Positions 1 to 7,498 of a stretch of DNA of 48,485 nucleotides are shown one piece after another. Below the pieces are notes generated by a model. The model had not been told where the DNA came from and made no database searches. It saw only the letters and a list, made by a program, of their open reading frames with translations. Numbering within the stretch: position 1 is the first letter of the stretch; each line of letters begins with the position of its first letter. The position numbers and the translations under genes are program-made. The stretch is from RGIG8748 sp045646525. Lineage in GTDB: Bacteria; Bacillota; Clostridia; UMGS1810. The stretch is taken from assembly GCA_045646525.1 (NCBI GenBank), contig JAZRKX010000029.1, positions 1 to 48,485 on the forward strand. Direction: 5' to 3'.

Positions 1-74
1 AAAAAGAAAGGTGCTGTGCCCTGGTCGAGTGTTAATACATCAATAATTATTGTATCCTTAGTTACTGAAGCCAT
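1..74 (-). CDS. DUF1858 domain protein, 5' end only (cut by window edge)
   Basis: The visible 24 residues begin MASVTKDTIIIDVLTLDQG, which resembles the N terminus of DUF1858 domains. These are small proteins of about 65-75 residues found in anaerobes, and they usually carry a CxxC pair further on as a proposed redox or cluster site. That pair would lie outside the window, so the call rests on the N-terminal pattern alone. An AAGGAGAG ribosome binding site precedes the ATG at good spacing, and a sigma-A promoter lies just upstream. The gene is divergent from the DUF1540 gene. Any small protein with a similar start remains possible. Confidence 0.6.
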   Translation of the reverse strand, partial: MASVTKDTIIIDVLTLDQGTAPFF

Positions 75-109
75 TTCAATCTCTCCTTTTCTAAATGTTC
101 TATAATATT

Positions 110-138
110 ATTATATATTTTTTGACTGCTAATTGCAA
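110..138 (-). promoter_or_regulatory. sigma-A promoter of the DUF1858 gene
   Basis: On the minus strand a TTGCAA -35 element and a TATAAT -10 element are separated by exactly 17 bases. They sit about 36 bases upstream of the ATG. TTGCAA is self-complementary, so it could also serve a rightward promoter, but no good -10 lies at the right distance on that strand. Confidence 0.7.
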
Positions 139-366
139 GAGAAAATTACCAAAAAATTAATTTATAAATAATGTCTCTTTGCACATACTATAAACACGGC
201 AGCAAAATGCCGATTCCTTGGACAGAACTTGTTCGAAAAGCTTTAAAAGCGTGAGGTACAAAATAATTTTTATTTTGGAAACAATGCTTTTAAACCTTTA
301 TACATTTTCATGCGCCCGCTAAGTGAAAAGGTATGGAATGAAGATAGATAAGCGGGCGGAAAGGTT
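139..366. other. Spacer with several perfect inverted repeats (possible structured RNA or 5' leader)
   Basis: No credible ORF lies in this stretch. It holds CGGCA/TGCCG at 197-201 and 208-212, TTTAAAAGC/GCTTTTAAA at 242-250 and 286-294 enclosing CAAAATAA/TTATTTTG at 259-266 and 269-276, and CGCCCGCT/AGCGGGCG at 313-320 and 351-358 around a 30-base loop. A TTGGAA (275-280) and TATACA (299-304) pair, 18 bases apart, could be a promoter starting transcription near 311, which would put the last hairpin at the very 5' end of the DUF1540 mRNA. I recognise no known RNA family. Confidence 0.4.
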
Positions 367-552
367 ATGGAATTTGAAATGGCAAATTGCTCAAATCCGA
401 ACAAATCTATCGGTTGCACCGTAACACAATGTGAATATCATTGTGACGGCGAGAACTACTGTACACTTGAAAAAATCAGCGTAGGAACTCACGAAATGAA
501 TCCTAAAATGATTGAATGTACAGATTGCGAGTCCTTTAAACCCAGACAGTAA
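367..552 (+). CDS. DUF1540 domain protein, Cys-rich, 61 aa
   Basis: A small protein with seven cysteines (residues 8, 17, 22, 26, 32, 51 and 54) in the arrangement of DUF1540 proteins, including NCSNPNKSIGCTVTQCEYHC near the start and CTDC near the end. The family is common in Clostridia and Bacilli and probably binds a metal such as zinc; its function is not established. The start is uncertain. The first ATG has only a GGCGG/AAAGG purine stretch lying very close, and an in-frame ATG four codons later begins at MANCSN. The gene is monocistronic, with a strong hairpin terminator directly after the stop, and it follows a structured spacer. Confidence 0.85.
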   Translation: MEFEMANCSNPNKSIGCTVTQCEYHCDGENYCTLEKISVGTHEMNPKMIECTDCESFKPRQ

Positions 553-558
553 AAAGGA

Positions 559-592
559 AAGCCCAAGGAAAGCCTTGGGCTTACATATTTTT
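559..592. terminator. Bidirectional terminator between DUF1540 gene and ribU
   Basis: A perfect 10-bp stem, AAGCCCAAGG/CCTTGGGCTT, with an AAAG loop. A T-rich tract follows on the plus strand, and on the minus strand the stem is followed by TTCCTTTTT. It ends both convergent genes. Confidence 0.85.
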
Positions 593-1173
593 TATATAAA
601 CTTTCGTATCTTTTTGTAGAGCAAAAATGTAACAAAAGATACAATGGCTCCCTTTATGAGATTAAACGGAACTACACACAAAATAACAAGTGATGAGACG
701 CTTTTTACAGAGCCATGGATTTTAGTTCCCATACCTACTATTACATCCACAGGTATTTTGAGTGCTTTGGAATAAGCGGGTATCATAATGTACAGATTGC
801 TGAGATAAGCAAAAACTGTCATAACCGCAACCCCCGCCACAAGTCCGATTAGTGCCGACCTTTTGGTTTTGGAGCGGTTATATATGAGTGCGGCAGGCAC
901 TGCAAAAGCACAAGCAGTAACAAAGTTGGAAAGCTCTCCTATACCGCCGGTAATACTTCCGTCGATTATAAGATTTATTAAATTTTTAAGAAGCTCTATT
1001 ATTACCGCTGCCCATGGTCCTATGGCAAAACCGCCAATGAGTGAAACAACATTACTCAGGTCCAGTTCGTAAAAAGGCGGTGCTATAAACGGCAGAGGAA
1101 TTTTTATAAGAAATAAAATAGTTGCCGCCGCCGAAAGCATAGCTATCTTAACGAGCACATGTGTGTCTTTCAT
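592..1173 (-). CDS. ribU: ECF transporter S component, RibU-type riboflavin uptake
   Basis: A 193-residue membrane protein with about six hydrophobic helices and the family segment FYELDLSNVVSLIGGFAIGP near residues 35-54, typical of RibU S components that bind riboflavin and dock on a shared EcfAA'T module. No ATPase or EcfT gene is in the window, so the energising module must be encoded elsewhere. An AAAGGA site precedes the ATG. It is the last gene of the glyA-rarA-zinc ribbon-ribU run. There is no FMN riboswitch in the short gap before it, so it is not separately flavin-controlled here. Another flavin- or vitamin-specific S component is possible. Confidence 0.78.
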   Translation of the reverse strand: MKDTHVLVKIAMLSAAATILFLIKIPLPFIAPPFYELDLSNVVSLIGGFAIGPWAAVIIELLKNLINLIIDGSITGGIGELSNFVTACAFAVPAALIYNRSKTKRSALIGLVAGVAVMTVFAYLSNLYIMIPAYSKALKIPVDVIVGMGTKIHGSVKSVSSLVILCVVPFNLIKGAIVSFVTFLLYKKIRKFI

Positions 1174-1221
1174 GGTTGTATTCCTTTCTGATTAAACACA
1201 CGGGTTTTAACTTCCGTGTAC

Positions 1222-1569
1222 TTAAAGCATTTCCCCGCATTTTTTGCAGAAAGTATCATCATTCTCGCATACTGCACCGCAAGAAGAACATACTCTCTGG
1301 TTTTTGTACTCGGAAAGCTTTCTTTTGTGTTCATCAAGCTCCTGACGAAGAAGTGCAATTTCCTCGCAGACAGCTTCTATATCGCTGTTGTCACAGCCAT
1401 CATATACAGCCATACCTATTTGTATGTACTTATCGTCGAGCTTTGATTTTATATCGGCTATTTTAATCTTAAGCTTGGTAAAATCAACTGCATCGCCCGA
1501 AAACTTGACTGCTTTTTGTGTAGTAACACTAACAGCCTTTTTAATTTTTTCCACAATTTCATTTTTCAT
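1222..1569 (-). CDS. Small protein with coiled coil and C-terminal zinc ribbon, 115 aa
   Basis: Function not recognised. The N-terminal 50 residues are basic and amphipathic. Residues 63-90 form a likely coiled coil rich in Glu, Leu and Lys. The C terminus holds a zinc ribbon with C94xxC97 and C108xxC111, close to the generic zinc-ribbon module of Bacillota. No signal peptide or membrane helix is seen. An AAAAGGAGG site lies 8 bases before the ATG. The start overlaps the end of rarA by 11 bases, so translation may be coupled, which suggests co-expression with rarA rather than a defined shared role. Confidence 0.75.
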   Translation of the reverse strand: MKNEIVEKIKKAVSVTTQKAVKFSGDAVDFTKLKIKIADIKSKLDDKYIQIGMAVYDGCDNSDIEAVCEEIALLRQELDEHKRKLSEYKNQRVCSSCGAVCENDDTFCKKCGEML

Positions 1570-2836
1570 TTTTTATACCTCCTTTTATTTTATCCATATA
1601 GGCTTTAACAGACTCTTCCATCTTATTCTTACCGGGAATATAATATTTCTTATCCTTTAGATTATCGGGAAGATACTGCTGATTAACATATGAATTAGGA
1701 TAACTGTGAGGATACTTATATCCTATTGCCCTGCCGAGCTTTTGTGCACCCAAATAATGTCCGTCCTTAAGGTGTGAGGGTATATCCCCTGCCATACCGC
1801 TTCGGATATCCGAAAGCGCTTCGTCTATTGCACAGATTGCAGAATTTGACTTGGGAAGCCCTGCGAGAAAAATCACCGCTTCGGCGAGAGGGATTCTCGC
1901 CTCGGGAAATCCAAGCTGCAGTGCAGAGTCCACGCATGCTTTGGTTACTGCAATAGCGTTGGGATAAGCAAGACCTATATCCTCCGCACTTATAACAAGA
2001 AGTCTGCGGCATATTGATATAAGGTCTCCTCCCTCTATAAGTCTTGCAAGGTAGTGTATTGCCGCGTCGGCATCAGAGCCTCTGATAGACTTCTGGAATG
2101 CACTGAGCACATCATAGTGATTGTCGCCGTCTTTATCAAAAGCAAAGCTGCTCTTTTGGGTAATTGCAACTATAGTGTCGGAATCAACGGTTACATCTTC
2201 ATCGAGTGTCATAGATGACTTTATGCACATCTCCAGTATGGTAATAGCCTTGCGCACATCGCCGTAAGCGCTGTTTGCTATCTGCATGAGTGCATCATCG
2301 GATATAGATATTTTCCTGCTGTATATATCCGAAGCAATGCCCACCGCGCGTTTTAATGCTACTGTGATATCTTCTGCCGTAACAGGCTTAAATTCAACTA
2401 CTGTACAGCGCGAAAGTATAGCATTGTAAATATAAAAATACGGATTTTCGGTAGTGCTGGCAATAAGTGTAATCGAGCCGTTTTCTATATATTCCAAAAG
2501 AGATTGCTGCTGCTTTTTATTGAAATTCTGTATTTCGTCCAGATACAAAAGCACGCCCGAAGTCCTGCCCTCAATATCTTCTGTAGCGGCAGCCACATCG
2601 CGTATATCCTTGATGGATGCGGTAGTGGCATTAAGCTTAAAAAGCTTCTTGGAGGTAAGCGAAGCACAGATGTTTGCAACTGTGGTCTTTCCTGTGCCCG
2701 ACGGACCGTAAAAAATCATATTCGGGACTTCTTTTGAAGAAATAATATTGTAAATAGGCTTACCCTTTTCCAGTATATGACTCTGCCCTACAACTTCGTC
2801 CAGAGTGTTTGGTCTTATATAGTCTGCAAGCGGCTT
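1559..2836 (-). CDS. rarA: Replication-associated recombination protein A (RarA/MgsA AAA+ ATPase)
   Basis: A clamp-loader-like AAA+ ATPase acting at stalled replication forks. Walker A GPSGTGKT is near residues 45-52 and Walker B LLYLDEI near 97-103, with sensor-1 STTENP and the arginine-finger segment LSRC following. The length of about 425 residues is normal for the family. The likely initiator is a TTG immediately before AAG CCG CTT GCA, 7 bases after a GGAGG; its first base is 2839, so the feature end given here is conservative by one codon. The gene lies 15 bases downstream of glyA, in the same unit, and overlaps the following zinc ribbon gene. Confidence 0.93.
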   Translation of the reverse strand, partial: KPLADYIRPNTLDEVVGQSHILEKGKPIYNIISSKEVPNMIFYGPSGTGKTTVANICASLTSKKLFKLNATTASIKDIRDVAAATEDIEGRTSGVLLYLDEIQNFNKKQQQSLLEYIENGSITLIASTTENPYFYIYNAILSRCTVVEFKPVTAEDITVALKRAVGIASDIYSRKISISDDALMQIANSAYGDVRKAITILEMCIKSSMTLDEDVTVDSDTIVAITQKSSFAFDKDGDNHYDVLSAFQKSIRGSDADAAIHYLARLIEGGDLISICRRLLVISAEDIGLAYPNAIAVTKACVDSALQLGFPEARIPLAEAVIFLAGLPKSNSAICAIDEALSDIRSGMAGDIPSHLKDGHYLGAQKLGRAIGYKYPHSYPNSYVNQQYLPDNLKDKKYYIPGKNKMEESVKAYMDKIKGGIKNEK

Positions 2837-2854
2837 CAATTTACTGCCTCCGTA

Positions 2855-4093
2855 TTATTCGTATAAGGGATATTTGTCGCAAAGTGCCTTTACTCGTGCA
2901 ACAACAGTTTCCTTACTGTTTTCGAAATCCTTTAATGTAAGAGCTATGAGAGTTGCAATTTCTTTCATATCTTCAGTGTTCATACCGCGTGATGTTACAG
3001 CGGGTGTACCTATACGGATACCGCTTGTTACAAAAGGCTTTTCGGGGTCAAAAGGAATGGCATTCTTGTTACAGGTGATACCTACTTCATCAAGTCTGTG
3101 CTCAGCTTCCTTACCTGTAAGACCTATGCTGCGAAGGTCAAGAAGCATAAGGTGATTGTCTGTACCGCCCGAAACAAGGTCGAGTCCCTCCGAAACCAAA
3201 GCTTCGCTGAGTGCTTTTGCATTTGCGATAATGTTCTTCTGATATGTCTTGAAATCTTCGGTAAGTGCTTCTCCGAGACATATAGCCTTGGAAGCAATTA
3301 TGTGCATAAGAGGTCCGCCCTGAATTCCGGGGAAGATTGCCTTGTCTACTGCCTTGGCATGCTCCTCTTTGCAAAGTATAAGTCCGCCTCTGGGACCTCT
3401 CAAAGTCTTATGAGTTGTTGTAGTTACAAAGTCTGCATAAGGTACGGGGCTCGGATGAAGACCTGCAGCTACAAGTCCCGATATGTGTGCTATATCTACG
3501 AGAAGATATGCACCGACTTCCTTAGCAATTTCACCGAATTTCTGGAAATCAAGAACTCTGGGATATGCGCTTGCACCTGCAACGATAAGTTTGGGCTTAC
3601 ATTCCAAAGCAAGCTGTCTTATCTTTTCGTAATCTACAGTGGAAGTATCTTCCTCTACACCGTAAGGAACTATATTAAAATACTTACCGCTCATGTTTAC
3701 GGGACTTCCGTGGCTTAAGTGTCCGCCGTGTGCGAGACTCATGCTGAGAACTGTATCACCGGGATTAAGTACCGCAAAAAATACAGCCATATTTGCCTGT
3801 GCACCCGAGTGAGGCTGAACATTGGCATGTTCTGCTCCGAAAAGTTTTTTCGCTCTTTCTATAGCTAGTGTTTCCACTACATCCACATTTTCGCATCCGC
3901 CGTAATAACGCTTGCCCGGATAACCCTCTGCATACTTGTTTGTAAGAGGTGTTCCCATAGCTTCTATAACTGCATTGCTCACAAAATTTTCACTTGCTAT
4001 AAGTTCTATTTTGTTGCGCTGTCTGTTAACTTCGGCTTCGATAGCTTCGGCAACCTCTATGTCAACTTTTCTTATTTCGTTTGTACTGTACAT
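2855..4093 (-). CDS. glyA: Serine hydroxymethyltransferase
   Basis: A cytosolic PLP enzyme that interconverts serine and glycine while charging tetrahydrofolate with a one-carbon unit. The PLP lysine is K229 in TTTTHKTLRGPRGG, and the folate/PLP segments IELIASENF (about 29-37) and AEGYPGKRYYGG (about 55-66) are intact. The 412-residue length is typical. I chose the ATG that lies 8 bases after GGAGG over an in-frame TTG one codon upstream. It is the first gene of a leftward unit with rarA, a zinc ribbon gene and ribU, driven by a near-consensus promoter. Confidence 0.97.
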   Translation of the reverse strand: MYSTNEIRKVDIEVAEAIEAEVNRQRNKIELIASENFVSNAVIEAMGTPLTNKYAEGYPGKRYYGGCENVDVVETLAIERAKKLFGAEHANVQPHSGAQANMAVFFAVLNPGDTVLSMSLAHGGHLSHGSPVNMSGKYFNIVPYGVEEDTSTVDYEKIRQLALECKPKLIVAGASAYPRVLDFQKFGEIAKEVGAYLLVDIAHISGLVAAGLHPSPVPYADFVTTTTHKTLRGPRGGLILCKEEHAKAVDKAIFPGIQGGPLMHIIASKAICLGEALTEDFKTYQKNIIANAKALSEALVSEGLDLVSGGTDNHLMLLDLRSIGLTGKEAEHRLDEVGITCNKNAIPFDPEKPFVTSGIRIGTPAVTSRGMNTEDMKEIATLIALTLKDFENSKETVVARVKALCDKYPLYE

Positions 4094-4125
4094 CAAAGTG
4101 TCCTCCTATGATATTTTATGAAAAT

Positions 4126-4154
4126 ATTATATAACATATATCCCATTTTTTCAA
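4126..4154 (-). promoter_or_regulatory. sigma-A promoter of glyA unit
   Basis: On the minus strand TTGAAA and TATAAT lie 17 bases apart, placing the transcription start about 25-30 bases before the glyA ATG. Confidence 0.8.
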
Positions 4155-4175
4155 GGGGATATTTGAAATATGTTG

Positions 4176-4232
4176 TTGAATAATGGAGTTTTTTCTGTTA
4201 TAATAAACACAGGCTTGCACTTATGTTATAAT
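4176..4232 (+). promoter_or_regulatory. Promoter(s) of the CpXC-pfp-queT unit
   Basis: TTGAAT (4176-4181) and TATAAT (4199-4204) have a 17-base spacer. A second TATAAT at 4227-4232 has no consensus -35 at the right distance and may be a weak tandem start. The unit is divergent from glyA. Confidence 0.75.
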
Positions 4233-4264
4233 AGTATCAATATGCTTAAAGGAGATGATAAACT

Positions 4265-4897
4265 GTGATAGGCTATGTTACAAACAATCAAATTCTTTGC
4301 GAAAACTGTTACAAGTATTTCGTTGCATACAAAAATATTCGTTCGCAAATAGATGCAGATGACCCTGTGATACGGGCAAATCTCACCTTTGATGATGCCT
4401 TGAACAGACTTACATGTCCTTTTTGCAAGAAAGAGTTTACATACGAAACCGACCTTTTAATCCATTCCTTTAAGGATAAATTTGCAATTTATTCTTCTTA
4501 TACCAAGGTTTTTGCACATGTGGCAAACTTCAGGGTTGCCGCAGAAATCTGCGGTATGAGTGACTGGAACTTCAGACTTTGTACATACTCGTATGAAGCA
4601 TATGAAAAGCTTCGTATATTTACCGCAGGTCTTGACGATGCAAAGATAACTGCATTAAAACTAAAAACATTTCCAAAATATAAGGATATGAATATAAAGG
4701 CGGAATATATAAGCTTTGAATATTCTGATGATACCAATCTGCATTTTACCCACAGAGATTTCACAGGCAAAATCATAGAAAATTACTCTCTGTGCAAATC
4801 CGATTATGATGAAATGCCCGATTTATCGGCGGAAAAAGGAAATTGGATTACTCTTGACAAAACATGGGCTATAAAAAGACTGGAGGAGACAAAATGA
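4265..4897 (+). CDS. CpXC domain protein, 210 aa
   Basis: The N-terminal half matches the CpXC pattern, a zinc-ribbon-like domain of unknown function: C12xxC15, a linker with DPVIRANL, then C51PFC54 followed by KKEFTYETDLLIHS. The remainder (about 80-210) is a soluble domain without motifs I recognise. The start is GTG, 10 bases after GGAG; an ATG just upstream is out of frame. The stop overlaps the pfp start in an ATGA arrangement, so the two are probably translationally coupled. That pairing with a glycolytic enzyme is unexplained. Confidence 0.8.
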   Translation: MIGYVTNNQILCENCYKYFVAYKNIRSQIDADDPVIRANLTFDDALNRLTCPFCKKEFTYETDLLIHSFKDKFAIYSSYTKVFAHVANFRVAAEICGMSDWNFRLCTYSYEAYEKLRIFTAGLDDAKITALKLKTFPKYKDMNIKAEYISFEYSDDTNLHFTHRDFTGKIIENYSLCKSDYDEMPDLSAEKGNWITLDKTWAIKRLEETK

Positions 4898-6093
4898 AAA
4901 AGAATTTACTCGTAGGACAATCAGGCGGACCTACTGCCGCAATTAATGCAACACTTTCGGGTGTAATATCCGCAGGTATTGCATCGGAAGAAATAGGAAC
5001 AGTTTACGGCTGTGTAAACGGCATTGAGGGTGCTTTAAAGCAAAATTATATCAATTTATCTGAAGTTTTTTCCGAGGCTGACAAGCTTGACATACTTAAG
5101 CAGACCCCCTCTGCATTTTTAGGTTCATGCAGATACAAGCTGTCCGAAAACGATATTCCGATAATCGTGGAAAACCTTAAAAAGAGTAACATTGGATATT
5201 TCTGCTACATCGGCGGAAATGACTCCATGGATACAGTATGCAAACTAAAAAATCTGTGTATGAAAAACGGAATTATGGTAATAGGTGTTCCCAAAACCAT
5301 AGACAATGATCTGGTAGGCACCGACCATTGCCCCGGTTTCGGAAGCGCTGCCAAGTATATTGCTGCTACGGTAAGTGAAATTGCCTGTGATGCAAGCTGC
5401 TATGACTTGGAGTGTGTAACCATAGTAGAAATTATGGGAAGAAATGCGGGATGGCTTGCTGCATCCTCCGCTCTTGCACGCATAAACGGAAACGACTCAC
5501 CTGACCTTATTTATCTGCCAGAGACCGTATTTAACGAGGATAAATTCTTAGCCGATGTCAAAGAACAGGTGAACAAGAAAAAGAGTATTGTTGTAGCCGT
5601 GTCCGAGGGTATTAAAAACGCTGACGGAAGTTATGTGGCAGAGCAAAAGCGAGCAGGAAACGATGATAAATTTGGTCACTCCCAGCTCGGCGGTGCAGGA
5701 AAACACCTTGAGCTTCTTATTAAAGAACGCTTTGGCATCAAGGCAAGAAGCATAGAGCTTAACACACCGCAAAGATGTGCGTCTCATATTGCATCTAAGG
5801 TGGATATAGAGGAGTCTGCACTTATAGGTGCAAAAGCTGTTGAAGCCGCTCTTAATGGTGAAACAGGAAAGATGATGTGCTATAAGCGAACCGAGGGCGA
5901 TGTATATTCTGTGGAAATCTGTGCAATGGATATAGAAAATATTGCAAATGCGGAGAAGAAAGTACCCGCCGAATATATATCGGAAAACGAATGTGATGTA
6001 ACAGACCTTTTCATTGATTACGCATATCCCTTGATACAAGGAGAAATCGATACCTTGTACAATAACGGCTTGCCTGTACACATAACAAGATAA
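4894..6093 (+). CDS. pfp: Phosphofructokinase, probably pyrophosphate-dependent
   Basis: Converts fructose 6-phosphate to the 1,6-bisphosphate in glycolysis. At 399 residues it has the PFK motifs GQSGGPTAAIN, GGND (107-110), PKTIDND (133-139) with catalytic D137, PGFGSAAKY and EIMGRNAGWLAA. D110 in GGND and K134 in PKTIDND are the two residues that distinguish pyrophosphate-using enzymes from ATP-PFKs, which have glycine at both places. The ATG after GGAGGAGACAAA is preferred over one ten codons upstream because it has the ribosome binding site and gives the family N terminus. It overlaps the CpXC stop and is followed by queT 13 bases later. Confidence 0.92.
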   Translation: MKKNLLVGQSGGPTAAINATLSGVISAGIASEEIGTVYGCVNGIEGALKQNYINLSEVFSEADKLDILKQTPSAFLGSCRYKLSENDIPIIVENLKKSNIGYFCYIGGNDSMDTVCKLKNLCMKNGIMVIGVPKTIDNDLVGTDHCPGFGSAAKYIAATVSEIACDASCYDLECVTIVEIMGRNAGWLAASSALARINGNDSPDLIYLPETVFNEDKFLADVKEQVNKKKSIVVAVSEGIKNADGSYVAEQKRAGNDDKFGHSQLGGAGKHLELLIKERFGIKARSIELNTPQRCASHIASKVDIEESALIGAKAVEAALNGETGKMMCYKRTEGDVYSVEICAMDIENIANAEKKVPAEYISENECDVTDLFIDYAYPLIQGEIDTLYNNGLPVHITR

Positions 6094-6106
6094 AGGAGCA
6101 CCTTAT

Positions 6107-6595
6107 ATGAAATCTAAATCCATTGTATACAGTGCTGTAATTGCTGCGATGTATGTGGTGCTTACATTTATATCTTACGCATTCGGTCTTTCCAGCGGAG
6201 CGATACAGATACGCATAAGTGAGGCACTTACTGTTCTTCCCTTTTTTACTCCGTATGCCGTTTGGGGTCTTTTTGCAGGATGCCTGCTTTCAAACATTCT
6301 TACAGGCTGTGCCCTGTGGGATATAATATTCGGAAGTATCGCTACACTTTTGGGAGCCATATTCACATACTATACGGGCAAACTTAAGTCAAAAAACGCC
6401 TGCTATCTTGCACCTCTTGGCGCCATAATATCCAATACGCTTATTGTTCCCTTAATACTGCGTCATGTATACGGAATAAGTCAGGGATATGCTTTTCTTT
6501 GCCTTACAGTAGGCATAGGTGAAATCATATCTGCCGGCGTATTTGGTATGATACTGCTTTTTGCCGTAAGAAAGCATCAAAATCACATTTCGTAA
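6107..6595 (+). CDS. queT: QueT family ECF S component (queuosine precursor uptake)
   Basis: A 162-residue protein with about five or six transmembrane helices. The segment GAIQIRISEALTVLPFFTPY followed by GLFAGCLLSNIL is typical of QueT (formerly DUF988), which takes up a queuosine precursor such as preQ1 or preQ0 with a shared ECF module. An AAAGGAG site precedes the ATG. The gap to pfp is only 13 bases, so there is no room for a preQ1 riboswitch. It is the last gene of its unit and ends at a perfect terminator. It is the second orphan S component in this window, after ribU. Confidence 0.88.
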   Translation: MKSKSIVYSAVIAAMYVVLTFISYAFGLSSGAIQIRISEALTVLPFFTPYAVWGLFAGCLLSNILTGCALWDIIFGSIATLLGAIFTYYTGKLKSKNACYLAPLGAIISNTLIVPLILRHVYGISQGYAFLCLTVGIGEIISAGVFGMILLFAVRKHQNHIS

Positions 6596-6603
6596 TATAA
6601 TGT

Positions 6604-6631
6604 AAAAAGCACCGCAATGCGGTGCTTTTTT
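6604..6631. terminator. Bidirectional terminator between queT and uppP
   Basis: Perfect stem AGCACCGC/GCGGTGCT with an AAT loop, flanked by A5 before and T6 after, so it works on both strands. Confidence 0.9.
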
Positions 6632-6637
6632 GTATGC

Positions 6638-7483
6638 TTATTTAACAATAGAAAAATATATCAGTATCAAGATACCAAGTACTATCCTGTAGTAGCCAAA
6701 GCCTTTGAAATCATGTTTGCGTATATAACCCACAAGAAACTTTATTGCCGCTATCGAAACTGCAAAGGCAACTGCCATTCCCAAAGCGAGTACAATCCAC
6801 TCGTTCAAAGTAAAAGCAAGCCCCGATTTAAGAAGCTTAAGTGCACTTGCACCGAGCATTACGGGTATTGCAAGAAAGAATGAAAACTCTGCCGCAACAT
6901 GTCTGGAACAACCAACAATGGTGGCGCCGATTATAGTGGAGCCGCTTCGCGAGGTACCCGGTATCAGCGCAAGTATCTGAAATACACCTATAAGAAAAGC
7001 TGTTTTGTAGCTTAAAGTCTCGATACTTTCTATTGAGGGAGTGTGTTTTCTGCTTTCTACAACTATAAATGCAACACCGTATGCAATGAGCGTAAAGGCT
7101 ACAGTATAGGAATTATAAAAATGTTCATTCAACCAATCATCAAAAAGAAGTCCTATTATTGCTGCAGGCACTACTGCCACCAGCACCTTAGTATACATAA
7201 CTACGGTATCATATTTTATTGGCGTGTTGCCTATACAAGATACCTTATCTCTTTCCCCCGTGTTTACAAACGGATTCAGCTTTTTGAAATAAAGAAAGAG
7301 AACAGCAAGAATTGAGCCAAACTGTATAACAACAAGAAATGTCTCCATAAATTCGGGCGATACTTCCATCTTCATAAACTCATCAAAAAGTATCATATGA
7401 CCCGTACTGCTTATGGGAAGCCACTCAGTAATTCCCTGTACAATACCCATCACTATAGTCTGTAAAATCAAGATAATATCCAT
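6638..7483 (-). CDS. uppP: Undecaprenyl-diphosphatase
   Basis: An integral membrane phosphatase that recycles undecaprenyl pyrophosphate to the monophosphate carrier for peptidoglycan precursors. The family motifs are intact: QGITEWLPISSTGH near residues 16-29 and PGTSRSGSTI near 174-183. It has about eight helices, and 281 residues is normal. A GAGGG site precedes the ATG. It sits 15 bases after glnN at the end of a run that includes murJ, the lipid II flippase. Confidence 0.96.
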   Translation of the reverse strand: MDIILILQTIVMGIVQGITEWLPISSTGHMILFDEFMKMEVSPEFMETFLVVIQFGSILAVLFLYFKKLNPFVNTGERDKVSCIGNTPIKYDTVVMYTKVLVAVVPAAIIGLLFDDWLNEHFYNSYTVAFTLIAYGVAFIVVESRKHTPSIESIETLSYKTAFLIGVFQILALIPGTSRSGSTIIGATIVGCSRHVAAEFSFFLAIPVMLGASALKLLKSGLAFTLNEWIVLALGMAVAFAVSIAAIKFLVGYIRKHDFKGFGYYRIVLGILILIYFSIVK

Positions 7484-7498
7484 AGGTATTTCCCTCGC

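Noticed and set aside
225..234. LexA/SOS box (GAAC..GTTC) in the left spacer
   Set aside because: The half-sites GAAC and GTTC are separated by 2 bases instead of the 4 required for Gram-positive LexA boxes.
1174..1221. FMN riboswitch before ribU
   Set aside because: The gap is under 50 bases and lacks the AGGGTGAAATTC and CCGACGG-type blocks.
3098..3718. Open frame of 206 codons on the plus strand
   Set aside because: Antisense to glyA, Cys/Tyr/Ser-rich, with no motif.
6094..6106. preQ1 riboswitch before queT
   Set aside because: Only 13 bases separate pfp and queT.
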